Assembly (NCBI GenBank): GCA_010909165.1
Contig: MU008164.1
Coordinates: 1,178,001 to 1,242,000 of the forward strand
Reading direction: 5' to 3'
DNA from: Anthoceros angustus
Lineage: Eukaryota > Streptophyta > Anthocerotopsida > Anthocerotales > Anthocerotaceae
DNA: 64,000 nt
Shown here piece by piece: positions 32,476 through 44,749 of the stretch. Each line of letters opens with the position of its first letter. Positions within the stretch are counted from its first letter, which is position 1. The notes below the pieces were generated by a model that was given only the letters and a program-made list of their open reading frames with translations, had not been told where the DNA came from and did no database searches. Both the position numbers and the translations under genes were made by a program.

Positions 32476-32699
32476 GAACAAGGAGAACCACCCGTAGCCA
32501 CAACCGTGAGTTGCAATCCTTTTCTTCTATGCTAGGAAATAAACTAATGAAGTAATTATGGAGCCCTTTTCTTCTATGCTAGAAAATACAATAATAAAGC
32601 AATTATATAATATTATCTATAGAATAATTACGATGTGGCATACTAATTGTGGTAAGTATGTTTGTCTTGTTATATTAAAGGTAGTTTAATTATTCATAT

Positions 32700-33480
32700 G
32701 TGTAATTATGGTTGTTTTTTTATAGTTGGAAGGAGTTTATTTTGTTTGCATGTTATAACAAGTACGAGCGTAGGAGTGGACACATGGCTTTGCGGTGTAG
32801 GAAAACCTTTGGATGGAAAGGACGGGACCGGACCCTTTATTGCACCTCCTTATCATCCAAAAGAGGGGAAGATCCAAAGTCTCATGATGCTATTGTTTTA
32901 TACAAGCATCTTTTGAAAGGCGTGTACCCTAGAGAATGGGGAATGTGGGAGAAGGGACCTATTCCTATTAACAAGTCATTTCTATATTGGGGCGAAGGTG
33001 GATAGTGAAGGAGGCAACAAACCCACCATGGGGTTGGGTTTATTTTCCATGGAGAAAATCGTAGTGAGAAAAGATAATGTGAATGGAGTTCCTTTGTTTG
33101 TGTTTGGGGTCCAAAGTATACAGGAGAATATAACAAGATAGTGAACTACAACAGTTACAGTTTCCAAGTATGCATTGACTTTCAATAGACTCCGTAAAGA
33201 TGTTAATGATGGCCCAATTGAGTACCTCGATGGGCATGTTGCATATGGGAATGTGGCGGGATATATGAATAGTAGTAGTGGAAATATCGCAATCAAGCAA
33301 AATTGCATTTGGGAAGAAAGGTCGGATGGGCATGAGCTACTAAGTGACGACCATCTTGATTGGATTTGCACTTGGGCGGTGAGGACCATTAATGCTGGGA
33401 AGAGTTGTTTGTTGATTACAATTGGTATAACCCGAACCATTTGAAGCCAAAAGGAAGGCCGTGCGGGAAGAGTACATAGA
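32700..33480 (+). pseudogene. SET-domain-like gene relic inside the CACTA
   Basis: SET domains are protein-lysine methyltransferases. In three frames the plus strand gives ALRCRKTFGWKGRD and KGPIPINKSFLYWGEGG (32780-33000), GLGLFSMEKI (33035, like the G-x-GLFA start of SET), GHVAYGNVAGYMNSSSGNIA then NCIWEE (33235-33315, like the G-x-xAxxINSS...NC block), and WAVRTINAG then, one frame over, ELFVDYNWYNP (33373-33435, like the AxRxIxxGEELxxDYG block). Order and spacing fit a SET domain, but the catalytic NHS and the Tyr are not clear and there are at least two frameshifts. It may be a captured host gene or an accessory gene of the element. Confidence 0.5.
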
Positions 33481-33789
33481 CACATTAAATTACGCAGATG
33501 GAGTGGAAGAAATTGAAGGCAAAGTTGATGCACGAGGATGTGGAATAGTTTTTGTTGTAGGATGTAGAAGAGTTGATGTTGAGGGTCTTGTACCTTGTGT
33601 ATATTGACTATATCGCAACAAAACAATTAGTATATCTTGTCGACTTGACTTCTTAACCTTTTAGTTTTGCATGTTGTTCAATATTTCCTTAATAATAGTG
33701 GTTATACTAAAGTTATTAAATTATAATATAATTTTTCTATATAGTACTACAATATTTTATATACTTATTTGATATTTATTTTGTGCGTG

Positions 33790-36700
33790 TGATTGAATAA
33801 TCGATTGAAGAGGAACAAGATTTTATTGAGGTTGATGATCATTTTGAGGTTGATGAAGAACATGTCAACATTCATCCCGACGAACAAGTGACCATAGAGT
33901 TGGTGGAGGCACTTGGTGGGGTTTCGCATCGCGAAATGACTAAAGAACAGTCGATTCCTTGCACGAGGAATTAAAGGCGATGCACACCGCAACTACGCCT
34001 CTATGGGTTGGAGCCGAGATAAGTTTATTGGCATTCATTTTATTGTTATTGAACATCCAAAGGAGGCATGGCTGGTCGGATGCATCTTTGAATTCAATTT
34101 TATCATTACTAGGCAAATTAGGCCTCCCGATTGGCAACAAGTTGCCAAAAGTAGGGCTGAAATTAAAAAGATGCTTAAGGGTTTGGCCTAACATATACAT
34201 CCATACATGCTTGTCAAGATGATTGTATGTTGTTCAGCGAGTTTTCAATTGCTATTCGCAAGATGTGTGGAAACATAGGTATCGAATTGACACGAAGAAC
34301 GAGCGTGTACCGTTAAGCTACTTGATATTTTCCATTGATTCCTAGATTGAAACAAAATGTTTAGATGTCCGGAGCTAGCAAGTATGATGTCATGGCACGC
34401 CACAAATAAGTCTAATGATGGGATTATGCGGGTCCCATCGATAGCTATTCATGAAGGTTAACTTTTAGTCATGCTATTTGGTGGTTGCGATATTGTTGTG
34501 GACGATGCATGATTATCCAAGATATATATTTTCAACCACTCATCGAAGAGTTGAAGGTACTGTGGGAGGAAGGTGTGGTCGTACAAGATGCTTCTATGGC
34601 TATTGGAAATGCTCAAAGACAATTTAAATTGAAGGCCTTATTGTTGTGGACGATGCATGATTATCCAGGATATTCTTTCACTTCTAAAATGCAAACAAAA
34701 GGGAAGCGGGCATGTCCGATATGTTGGGACAAATTAGAAGCAAGAAAGTCAATGTTCACAAACAAAATGACGTATGATAAGAATTTTAGAAAAATTTTAC
34801 CAGAGGAACACAAGTTTAGAGTGGAAGAGCGGGATTCATTCAATGGAAAGGCTGAGATGGAAATTATTCATCCAGACTATGCACCAACTCCGGAGGATAT
34901 TATGATCGAAAGCTTTAACCGGAAATATGCAAAAGACAATGGTGAAGACAGGCCCTGGGGTGTTACTAGCGACGAGCCTTCAATTTTCTGGGAGCTTCCA
35001 TGCTGGGAGGTATGTATGCATGCATATGGGGTCTTGCAAGTATTACCTTTTCAAGAATATTTTAATTATATTATTGGTAGCATCGGTAGGTAGACTAATA
35101 GCTATTCATGAAGGTTAACTTTTAGTCATGCTATTTGGTGGTTGCGAGATATTGTTGATCGACACTTATTTGATATCATGCACATTGGAAAGAATGTAAG
35201 TCAATGATTTTGGCACACATATGTGGGAATCAAGATTCCCTTGGTAGTCGAGAGATCTTGAGTATTCAAATACCAAACAAGATTGGTGGCCCCATGCGAG
35301 GCCATCGCTGTTGGAAGGAGACAAAGAGGCCAAAACATTGTAAATGGGGTGCAAGGTAGCAAAAACTGGCGAACCTGTGGGACGGACATTTATAACGACA
35401 CCACAGGTTCTTGGACATGGCAGCAAAAGAGGCGAATGTATGCTAATGCAGAGGAAAAATTGAGAACAAGGATTTGCAGCATACGTACTCCTGGTATGGG
35501 TCAAATTGAAGCGTTGTTTTCTAAAGGGAGAGAAGAGGGAATTTGTGGTTAAAGTCTCATGATCATCACCATCATTAACGGATTTGTGGCCAATTGTCTT
35601 GAAAGGATTAATACATCATGATGTTCACAAGGCTATATGTGATCTTGCCGAGCTATTCGTGGCTTTGTTCAAAAGAAATTGCGAAGGATGAAATTCCAGC
35701 TATGAAGGTGAAAAGTGTGGAGATCATGTGTGTGTTGGAGAGGAATTTCCAACGACTTTTCCGACAAGTCAAGTACATGTTGTTGTTCATCTTGTGCGGG
35801 AGGTTGAATTATGTGGACCAACTCGATATCGATGGATGTATTTCTTAGAAAGGCACATGAAAGTGTTAAAGGGACTTGTTCGACAGAAAGCCCGACCAGA
35901 AGGTAGCATGGCTTTAGGATACTTAGCACAAGAGATAATGTTTTATAGCTCAGAGTTCTTTGGAAATACACATGAAGAGGCACCAAGAGTGTGGAAATCA
36001 GAAGATGATGTCACCCAATGTGGGGTGTTATTGCAAGGGAATGGCAAAAATTATGACCTGAATGATGTGGAAATGCAAGATGAGGAAAGTGTTAGTGGAA
36101 AACTCAGCTGTACTCAAAAATGGCGAAAAGTGTATGACGGTATAGACGACGAGCAACGTCCTTTTGCGAATGGTTGATAGATGAAGTTATAGTAGCGAAG
36201 AAAGAAATGCGACAAACCTATGGGTTGGATGTGACGCAATTGTGCGAGGACCTCCTCAGCGATCATATAAAATGATGTGGGCATATGGAAATCATATAAG
36301 GACTATAGATGCGAGATAGGGAAAGAATACATGTGATAGCATTATAAAACATCTATATAGCCAAGCATGTGTTTCACATCGCGGGACACCGAACCTATTA
36401 TAGCGATTTTCCCTATCTTTGGAAAGGTGGAAAAGATTTTGGAGGTGGACTTAGGGCCGTCTAAAAAGTAAATGTGTTGAAGGTGAGATGGTTCAAGGCT
36501 CAATGGAACAAAGAGCACACACCATCAAAACAGATACATCTCGTATGTTCATGGTTAACGATGTCATGTTATCCAATGATAAGTTGGAGGATGAGCCATT
36601 TGTACTAGTATCGGAGAAAGTGGAGCAAGTCTTTTGTATGAGAATTCTAAAATGCATGGAAAATTGTGGTGGGTACAAGCGCGTGGAAGACGATAGTACA

Positions 36701-36790
36701 AGGTGAGGCTCAAGACGAGGATAACATGAGTCAAGATGATGAGGATGCGGATATCATAGGTGAGGATGATGAAGACAATGATAGCGTGAG
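33790..36790 (+). pseudogene. CACTA transposase TNPD/TNP2 (Transposase_21) with DUF4218 and DUF4216 parts, broken
   Basis: This is the catalytic protein of En/Spm elements. In order: EEHVNIHPDEQ acidic lead, TTPLWVGAEISLLAFILLLL and LPIGNKLPKVGLK (33990-34170, TNP2 N-terminal block), RCPELASMMSWHATNKSN (34360, frame-shifted), DIYFQPLIEELKVLWEEGV (34510), ALLLWTMHDYPGY then GKRACPIC (34635-34725), HLFDIMHIGKNV (35165), WMYFLERHMKVLKGLVRQKA then RPEGSMALGYLAQEI (35835-35940, DUF4218), EDEPFVLVSEKVEQVFCM (36580-36645, DUF4216). This follows the standard TNP2 order. Frame changes and stops occur every few hundred bases, and a piece with LLWTMHDYP is partly duplicated at 34490-34530. Non-functional. 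Confidence 0.9.
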
Positions 36791-36837
36791 CGATAATGAC
36801 CAATGAGTTACATAGTAGAGTTGGAGTAATAGACTTG

Positions 36838-36985
36838 TTATGTGGAAAGGAGAAGGCGGGGAAGGGAGATGATAGAGGGATAAGGAGTGGGGAGGCGATA
36901 GAGGGATAAGGAGTGGAGAGGGTGGGAGGATAGATAAGGAGTGGAGAGGGTGGGAGGATAGATAGGTAATTGATAGGTTGAAAAA
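36838..36985. repeat. GGGAGGATAGATAAGGAGTGGAGA repeats
   Basis: Three to four short G/A-rich units of about 32 bp follow the transposase relic. Confidence 0.75.
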
Positions 36986-37029
36986 TATTTTAAAGCTTTT
37001 CTTATAAGTATAAAAAGTATCCCAAGTCT

Positions 37030-37940
37030 TAAATATTTCACTTATTTAATTATAATTATGGTGAGTACAAGCGTCGTGGAAGACGGGTTCGGTTTAAGGG
37101 TTTACGACACCAAAGCATGACCGATTGTTGCGATGACGTGGTTCTGCGCCAATTTCGATGATCGACCTCTTGGCTTCTTGGTAGCGATGATGACCGCACT
37201 AGAATTGGGCCACAAATCAATCTCTTTTCTTTGAGTGTGGTATCGATCTTGGCCGTTTGCCTCGGCGATCTGGAAAGAGTAAAGAAGACAAGACGTTGAT
37301 GATTTCTCCAGGACACCCCCTTTGTTCCGAGCGCACTCAAGCGAGCACTCAAGCGAGCGGTGTACTGGGCCGCCTTTGGCTTGTCCTGGAAAACCCAGAG
37401 CCTTCGACCATTGTTGAGGACACATAGTAAACAAGGTGAGGACATAGCCCCAGTCTGCTTGCTTCACAAGATGGTTGTGATACAAGTCTCCCGTTTCGTC
37501 GCCATGCGAACAAGTGGCGCCATCTGGCGGCTTGGGGTTCCGCCGATGTAGGGAAGTTGTCCCGCCTACTCAAATTGGCGCTAAGTACCTCGAGAGGAGT
37601 CGAATCCTCCTTCCGTGTTTTGGAGAATAAGTGACAAATTTTGGACACTCGGAGAGTGAGAACGACGCGCCACGCCACCGGATCATCTTATGGAGGAGGA
37701 ATGGGAGCACCATGGATGTGGTCTTGGCGAGTGGGGATAATCGCTTTCTTGATTCAAGAATCTCGTTCTGTCTCTCGGTTACATCCATCATATGCTATGA
37801 TGGACTATTGAACGACGACCCCTACGTTACATGGATCGTCTTAATTGGCAAGTGGGGATGATGTCTTGATTTCAAAGAACCTCGGTTTAGTCTTCACTAT
37901 GATGGACAACTAGTGGTGATTCCCTAACCTTTTTTGTAGT
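37030..37940. other. CACTA internal DNA, unrecognised minus-strand coding-like frames
   Basis: Minus frames at 37056-37791 change frame several times (KSSTSCLLYSFQIAEANGQD, DNFPTSAEPQAARWRH). They have coding-like composition but no known motif. This may be a decayed captured gene. Confidence 0.25.
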
Positions 37941-37949
37941 CTTGCTTGC

Positions 37950-38110
37950 TTTGTCAGGGATATGGTGACATGGAATGCCCTTATGGGTACAGCAAGGGCT
38001 CGGCGTGCCTGGAGAATGTAGTGGTGGGCACCTACCTGGTGGACATGTATGCAAAATTTGGTGAACTGGAAAATGCCTGCCAAGTTTTTGATAGTTGAAC
38101 GACCCATGAA
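37950..38110 (+). pseudogene. PPR gene fragment inside the CACTA
   Basis: The plus strand reads RDMVTWNALMGTARA, then in another frame VVVGTYLVDMYAKFGELENA and CQVFDS. These are two adjoining PLS-PPR motifs, a captured or nested host gene piece. Confidence 0.75.
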
Positions 38111-38639
38111 AGAGGACAGTCTAAGGGTGTTGCCCGATTTTGCAAATGGAATCGAATGTCATGCGCAGAAAGAGATCCTGCAATGGCTTGCCAGAATCTG
38201 TCAGGCAAAATTCACGAGCATTGAGAAGAGATTGCAACATGCTCCACACACCATCATTCACCATGCATGTCAACAACCTCCTCCTTTCCGAGCTTGGGCA
38301 ATAATGCTAACTGCCTCTAAACGCGTTGGTCGTAATCACGAAGCACTGGAAGAGAACTCAAGCTTGCGCCTTCCGCGTCTTCCACATCTCTCCATCGTTG
38401 AAAATGCCATTCCCCAGCTCTTCCGATCGGAAGGATTCCTTGCATGAACTTGGTGGTGCGTTCGCATTTTGAAGCGAGACAAACACATGTGTGTCACAAG
38501 CATCCAAGATGCTCGAATCGCATCCCATTCCGGTAGTACACGTTAGGATTCGATCCATTACCTTAGGGAAGTTCTCGTTGCCTCTCGAATGTGCTCAATG
38601 TTGGGTGGGTGCGTCGTGGCGGTGAAAGCTGCGGTGAAG

Positions 38640-39595
38640 TGCACTCAACGTGGTACGCTCAGCGAAGACCGTGAGCCACCCAACAAGGTATCTTTGTGAC
38701 GAATTATGTCAACTGCAGCCAATTCGCCAGCCCTTGGGACCGTGTATCCTTCTCGACAACCCATAGCTCGAAAGGAGATAGAGTACAAAGGCAACCAGCC
38801 GTGGATCCAAGTCAAGGCATCCATGGTTGCCGCCACTTGGAACACCACTCAATGTCTTGCCAATCACCGCAAGTTGCCGTGCAAGGAATTGATACCCCCA
38901 AACACGACGCATGCTCACTCGGTTGCAATTTGCCCATGGTGGCACTAAAAGACCTAAAATGCCATTGCCATACCTGGAATCCTTTCCTTCTCACGCATAA
39001 TTTTGGAGGCTCGCAAAGCGCACGAGTCACCAAGATGCTCCCTCCTTGGTGCACCACCGGACTTGGCTTGCCCCGTGGTGTGATGATCCGATCGATGTTG
39101 TTCTCTCCCAAACTCCCATTATGCGGTGATCACATCCCGCATACCTCGGAATATGTACGTGACCCCACAGAATTGGTTATATATTATGGGCGGCCATGCC
39201 ATATCCATCCCGCACCGCTTTGTCACCGGTACAAATGTCTTGAATAATGGATGACGATTGACGGGGTGGTGATGCCCGCAAGAAGACGAACGAGTCATCC
39301 ATGCTACGTGACCGGGTCTGCAGTGACATGATCGATTGATGAGCGGGCACGTATGGTTGATTGGTCGCCATAAAACAAAATACATATGCGGTCGAAATGG
39401 CGACATTGTACAATTTGCGTGAACGGCAATGAAATGCCCGACCTCGAGCTTTCGGTTTGCTCCACTTGGAAGGTGAGGCACCATGACCCACCATGACCCA
39501 TCATTCACAACAAGCGAGTTCAACTCCTCGGACAAGAGTGAAACATGGGAGACATGAGGTGAGCACTTTGTTCGCAACTCGATGGACAATTAGCA
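38640..39595 (-). other. Unidentified coding-like minus-strand region
   Basis: Overlapping minus frames (for example GNHGCLDLDPRLVAF, KLCVRRKGFQVWQWHF, HFIAVHANCTMSPFRPHMYF, DMAWPPIIYNQFCGVTYIF) change register several times over about 950 bp. This suggests a decayed gene read right to left. I do not recognise it. 38111-38639 holds only short frames. Confidence 0.25.
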
Positions 39596-39829
39596 AGGTC
39601 AGTCGATCGTGGCCACCTCGCTTCCTCTGCCGTTTCCTTGCACTCATGCTATGTTTTTAGGAGAGCTTCATTCTGGCACATATGCTTCCAAATGTTTTCA
39701 CATGCATCACCTGGATCGAGTGCATGCATCATGTGGCGCCTGGGCACATGTAATCTATATGTGATGAAGCGACCATGTTACTCTTTTGCCTCAAAGCAAA
39801 AACTAACATAGTCGCTTGGCCACGTGGAT

Positions 39830-40335
39830 CATGACTATGTTGTAAAACACGGTCCATTGCAAAGCCCAATTGAATGCTTTGTCTTGGGAGGAGGTGGACT
39901 TGGCCTGATGGAAGCTGAGATCGGTAGAATACTCAAGCACTGGCAATGGCACTGGAAGCCCGACTGAGGCGTATACAACGTGCAAGATCGCTTTGCAATG
40001 GACTTTGTATATGAGACTACGTTGTGAATTTGGTGTAAAACGTGCAGAGGCCTGATCTCGGCCTTGTCATACATTTTACAACATACAAGTGCGCTTTGCA
40101 ATGGATCGTGTTGTAAATTAGACTATGTTGTAAAGTTGTGGGAGGCCTATCTTGGCCTCTCTTAAACGCTTTACAATGTACAGGGTTTTGCAATGGATCG
40201 TGTTGTAAATTAGATTAGGTTGTACGTATGTTGTAAAACATGAGAGAGGCCGATCTGGCCGTCTCAAACATTTTACAACATACAAGTGCGCTTTGCAATG
40301 GATCGTGTTGTAAAACACGGTCCATTGCAAAGCCC
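39830..40335. repeat. Repeats of a GTTGTAAA / GCAATGGATCGTG unit
   Basis: Three to four copies of TTTTACAACATACAAGTGCG CTTTGCAATGGATCGTGTTG TAAA, in about 110-125 bp units. The segment AACACGGTCCATTGCAAAGC at 39845 returns at 40315 with its downstream GGAGGAGG sequence. It has the same TACAAC core as the subterminal arrays. Confidence 0.85.
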
Positions 40336-40659
40336 AATTGAATGCTTTGTCTTGGGAGGAGGTGACCGTCGGAGAGAAGGCGGGAGGAGGTGACCGATCG
40401 GACAGAGGTGTGTTTGGGTATAACTCTTCACTCCCACTTGTTGATCATTTTGGAAAGTGATGCTCCAACAACGGATCATCTCCAGTCCTTGTAGGATGGA
40501 GTCGGGTGAAAGCTGCAGATGCATTGCGTGCGCGCCCCCCTCCTCGCCGGTATATATTCGAGCGTGCGGTGAGAAACCAGTCCTCACCGTTATATTCCTC
40601 TTCTTCATCTTCACGCCTGCAATTGGAGAAGGGGTTGTGGAGCGTAACGATCGAGATGT

Positions 40660-40790
40660 CGCCTCCTCTAAGGATGCGAACCCCGCCACAAGAGACTCCC
40701 TAGGCCGCTGCGGCAAGCAAGGCGGCTAGGACAACCTCCTCTAAGGATGCGAACCCCGCCACAAGAGACTCCCTAGGCCGCTGCGGGAAG
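40660..40790. repeat. 73-bp tandem duplication
   Basis: CCTCCTCTAAGGATGCGAAC CCCGCCACAAGAGACTCCCT AGGCCGCTGCGG occurs at about 40662 and again at about 40735. Confidence 0.9.
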
Positions 40791-41439
40791 CTCGAGCCGA
40801 CCAAGAAACGGAGCGCCTCGCACAACGCGGCAGGCCGAGGACTAGGCGCGAGGCCATAATCGGGAGGACATGGGAGGTCCTCCATTGCGCGCTTAGCTTC
40901 CACAATTTCTCCCACGCGTGCCCCTCGCCACTGCGCAAGAGGGAGCTCGGGGCCTGCCTGGGCCCGAGGCTATGTCTGACGGAGGGAGGTGAGGCCCTCA
41001 CGGCCTCGAATTTCCCTCGAGGTAACCCCGATAAGGATGTGAAGATTGTGAGCCTAGGCCGCTGCGGCAATGCCAGCTCTCCTATCTCGTATCGATGCAA
41101 GCATACCGTCGGTCATGAAGCGGATCGAGTGCGTGAGTTACTGCCTCGGTCATGTTGTAAGCCGCTCTGATGAAGTGACACGGGTTTTGCTTCATCTCTG
41201 CTCCTACTCCCACTCGCTCTAAAGCTATCTAATTGCTTTGTGTCTTGACCGCAGGATCTGTCTTGAGGATTGAGGAGGATCTGTTCCTCCGAAGATGACA
41301 TGTGCGTGAGGACTCCGATGCTACGAAGGCCTCCAGTCCTCCGACTCGGAGAATCCAAAGGAAGAGTCCTCCAGGACGAGTCTGGTGGGATTAGGTAGCA
41401 GGCATGTAGGCTAGTTGGGGTTAGATAGGAAAGTTCCAC

Positions 41440-41545
41440 TCTCCTAACCCCGGACCTCGAACATGCTTCTCGTGCGGCTCTTTTGAAAGAGCTTTCGTTA
41501 ATATATCTGCAGGGTTTTCTTGTGTAGGCACATACTCCGGTTGCT
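41440..41545 (-). pseudogene. Copia RNase H tail, copy 1
   Basis: The minus strand reads ENPADILTKALSKEPHEKHV, the conserved end of Copia RNase H, with PEYVPTQ before it. It is a second, different Copia family from the one at 6-12.8 kb and survives only as debris. The rest of the unit (for example ICEFLHISDKVGPNEMANPG, minus at about 42000) may be element non-coding or LTR sequence. Confidence 0.75.
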
Positions 41546-43134
41546 TGACTAACCTTCCGCTTGCGTTTGGGATCGTGTTTGAGCTCGAAGTGAGATCAAG
41601 ATTCGGAAGTGAGATGAGGAGTCAAAGTGTGAGCTCCTCTTCACTCGAAGGTCACCGGAGGATCCTTCAACCTTAGCTAAGGATCTAAATACTCCTATGT
41701 GTTTTTCGTGGAATCACCTCAATCGCCATTACACTAATGACATTTCGTCCGCATACAGTCCTTCAACCTCTTCCAGATCTGCGGTGACATTTCAACATTT
41801 CAACATGCCTCTACATTTCGGATGTTACGACTAACCATGCTTCGTGAAATCCCTCAGATTGGTTTTTCAGCAATTCGGCATACTATGTAGATTATCGCAA
41901 GTGAAGGCCTATCGAAACTCTATACCTATTGCGTCTATTAGAAATTAGCTCGGCGAGGCGCCATCTGGCGCCTGGATTGGCCATTTCATTAGGCCCGACT
42001 TTGTCGCTAATATGCAAGAACTCGCATATCATTGTATTACAAATCTTTATATGTAGCGCCAATCGTGATTGTCCTAGTGTATCTCCATTGGAATTGCGAA
42101 GGCGCAATCCAAAAGGAAGTACACTAGGATTCCTACCTAGATTCGCAGTTGCTATAAAATTTTCAACCGGTATACCCCCGGCCTAGGTTGAACTCACTAC
42201 TCCACCATGGAGTAGCGAGATTGTATACATGTCTGGCCAGCCCTTGATGAGTCGGCCAATTTTACCCCTAGTCTACCTAACATGCATATATAGCCCTACA
42301 TGCAATATCTAGAAAACGGAATTCCCATGGTTCAAGGAAGTTGCCTTCCTCGGCCCTCGAAATAGGTTTCTATCTACATGCTACTTTTCCCAAGGACCAA
42401 GGAACATCCTTCCGAAACCCCAAGACCAAGGACTAGGTTTCTATCTACATACCATTTTCCCAAGGACCAAGGAACATCCTTCCGAAACCCCAAGACCAAG
42501 GAACATCCTTCCGAAACCCCAAGACCAAGGACTAGGCGAGGCCATAATCGGGAGGACATGGGGAGGTCCTCCATTGCGGAGCTTCACAATTTCTCCCACG
42601 CGTGCCCCTCGCCACTGCGCAAGAGGAGCTCGGGGCCTCGACCTGGGCCCGAGGCTATGTCTGACGGAGGGAGGTGAGGCCCTCACGGCCTCGAATTTCC
42701 CTCGAGGTAACCCCGATAAGGATGTGAAGATTGTGAGCCTAGGCACGTGCAACAGCTCTCCTATCTCTATCGATGCAAGCATCTTGTGCGGTCATGAAGC
42801 GGATCGAGTCGTGTTCTGACCTGTTCCACGGTCATGTTGTAAGCCGCTCTGATGAAGTGACTGGGTTTTGCTTCATCTCTGCTCCTACTCCCACTCGCTC
42901 TAAAGCTATCTAATTGCTTTGTGTCTTGACGCAGGATCTGTCTTGAGGATTGAGGAGGATCTGTTCCTCCGAAGATGACATGTGCGGTGAGGACTCCGAT
43001 GCTGAGGCCTCCAGTCCTCCGACTCGGAGAATCCAAAAGGAAGAGTCCTCCAGACGGCCCGGAATGAGTGGGGATTAGGTAGCAGGCATGTAGGCTAGTT
43101 GGGGTTAGATAGGAAAGTTCCAGACTCTCCTAAC

Positions 43135-43235
43135 CCCAGACCTCGAACATGCTTCTCGTGCAGCTCTTTTGAAAGAGCTTTCGTTAATATATCTGCAGGG
43201 TTTTCTTGTGTAGGCACATACTCCAGTTGCTTCAG
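43135..43235 (-). pseudogene. Copia RNase H tail, copy 2
   Basis: The same tail as at 41.5 kb, duplicated with the 1.68 kb block. It shows NPADILTKALSKE on the minus strand. Confidence 0.75.
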
Positions 43236-44749
43236 CTAACCTTCTCGCTTGCGTTTGGGATGCCGTGTTTGAGCTCAGGAAGTGAGATCAAGATTCTGGA
43301 AGTGAGATGAGGAGTCAAAGTGTGAGCTCCTCTTCACTCGAAGGTCACCAGAGGATCCTTCAACCTTAGCGACTAAGGATCTAAATACTCCTATGTGTTT
43401 TTCGTGGAATCACCTCAATCGCCATTACACTAATGACATTTTCATATACAGTCCTTCAACCTCTTCCGGATCATGCGGTGACATTTCAACATTTCAACAT
43501 GCCTCTACATTTCGGATGTTACGACTAACCATGCTTCGTGAAATCCCTCTGTGGTGGTTTTTTCAATTCGGCATACTATGTAGATTATCGCAAGTGAAGG
43601 CCTATCGAAACTCTATACCTATTGCGTCTATTAGAAATTAGCTCGGCGAGGCGCCTTCTTGGCGCTGGATTGGCCATTTCATTAGGCGACTTTGTCGCTA
43701 ATATGCAAGAACTCGCATATCATTGTATTACAAATCTTTATATGTAGCGCCAATCGGTGATTGTCCTAGTGTATCTCCATTGGAATTGCGGCAATCCAAA
43801 AGGAAGTACACTAGATTCCTAGATTCGCAGTTGCTATAAAATTTTCAATGGTATACCCCCGGCCTAGGTTGAACTCACTACTCCACCATGGAGTAGCGAG
43901 ATTGTATACATGTCTGGCCCTTGATGAGTCGGCCAATTTTACCCCTGATCTACCTAACATGCATATATAGCCCTACATGCAATATCTAGAAAACGGAATT
44001 CCCATGGTTCAAGGAAGTTGCCTTCCTCGGCCCTCGAAATAGGTTTCTATCTACATGCTACTTTTCCCAAGGACCAAGGAACATCCTTCCGAAACCCCAA
44101 GACCAAGGACTAGGTTTCTATCTACATACCATTTTCCCAAGGACCAAGGAACATCCTTCCAAACCCCAAGACCAAGGACTCGAAATAGGCTTCTATCTAC
44201 TTGCTACTTTTCCCAAGGACCAAGGAACATCATTCAACCTCAAGACCAAGGACTTGAGTCTGCTTCCAAACCCCAAAGACCAAGGACTTGAATCCTACCT
44301 ATTTGAATAGATAGGACTACGGACTCGGTAGCGGACTTGAGCGGCCACCGCTTCTCGGTGTGACCACACCAAGTAACCGTCCTCCCATCACCACTTCCTA
44401 GGACTCCCCTCTTGTGCGTGGGAAACTAGGCGAGGTAAGAGGAGCTCTTGCTCGCCTAACATTCGTGCAAGGAGTCCGGTGAGGTCCTCGGGTTAAACAA
44501 CATGTTCAAGCCGACTTGTTGGATGAGAAGCTTGTTTCTTTGAATATGCGGTGGGTCATTGTGCTTCTCCTTCCAAGTCGAGCTCTCAAAGCCCGAGCAC
44601 AGGAGGTGTGCGGATTGGATATGGGAGTCGTGACACTGTAACCATCGACGTTATGTGAGTAGGGAAAGCTTCGAGGCCGTTGGAGCTCTGTAAAATCTAG
44701 CGTAGATAGACTATTCTATTCCTCAGTCCATCTTATATGTCGTGCTAAA

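Larger units (their letters stand above)
40848..44200. repeat. Tandem duplication of about 1.68 kb inside the CACTA
   Basis: The segment starting AGGCCATAATCGGGAGGACA (40851) recurs at 42539. Both copies stay alignable to CCCTCGAAATAGGTTTCTAT (about 42354 and 44031), and then a 60-bp CCCAAGGACCAAGGAACATC repeat continues to about 44290. Copies differ mainly in short indels and CAG/CTG versus CGG changes. Each copy holds a Copia RNase H tail. Confidence 0.93.

Noticed and set aside
40848-44200. The 1.68 kb duplicated block as a pair of LTRs
   Set aside because: The copies are directly adjacent with no internal region, and each contains a Copia RNase H tail, so it is a tandem duplication.
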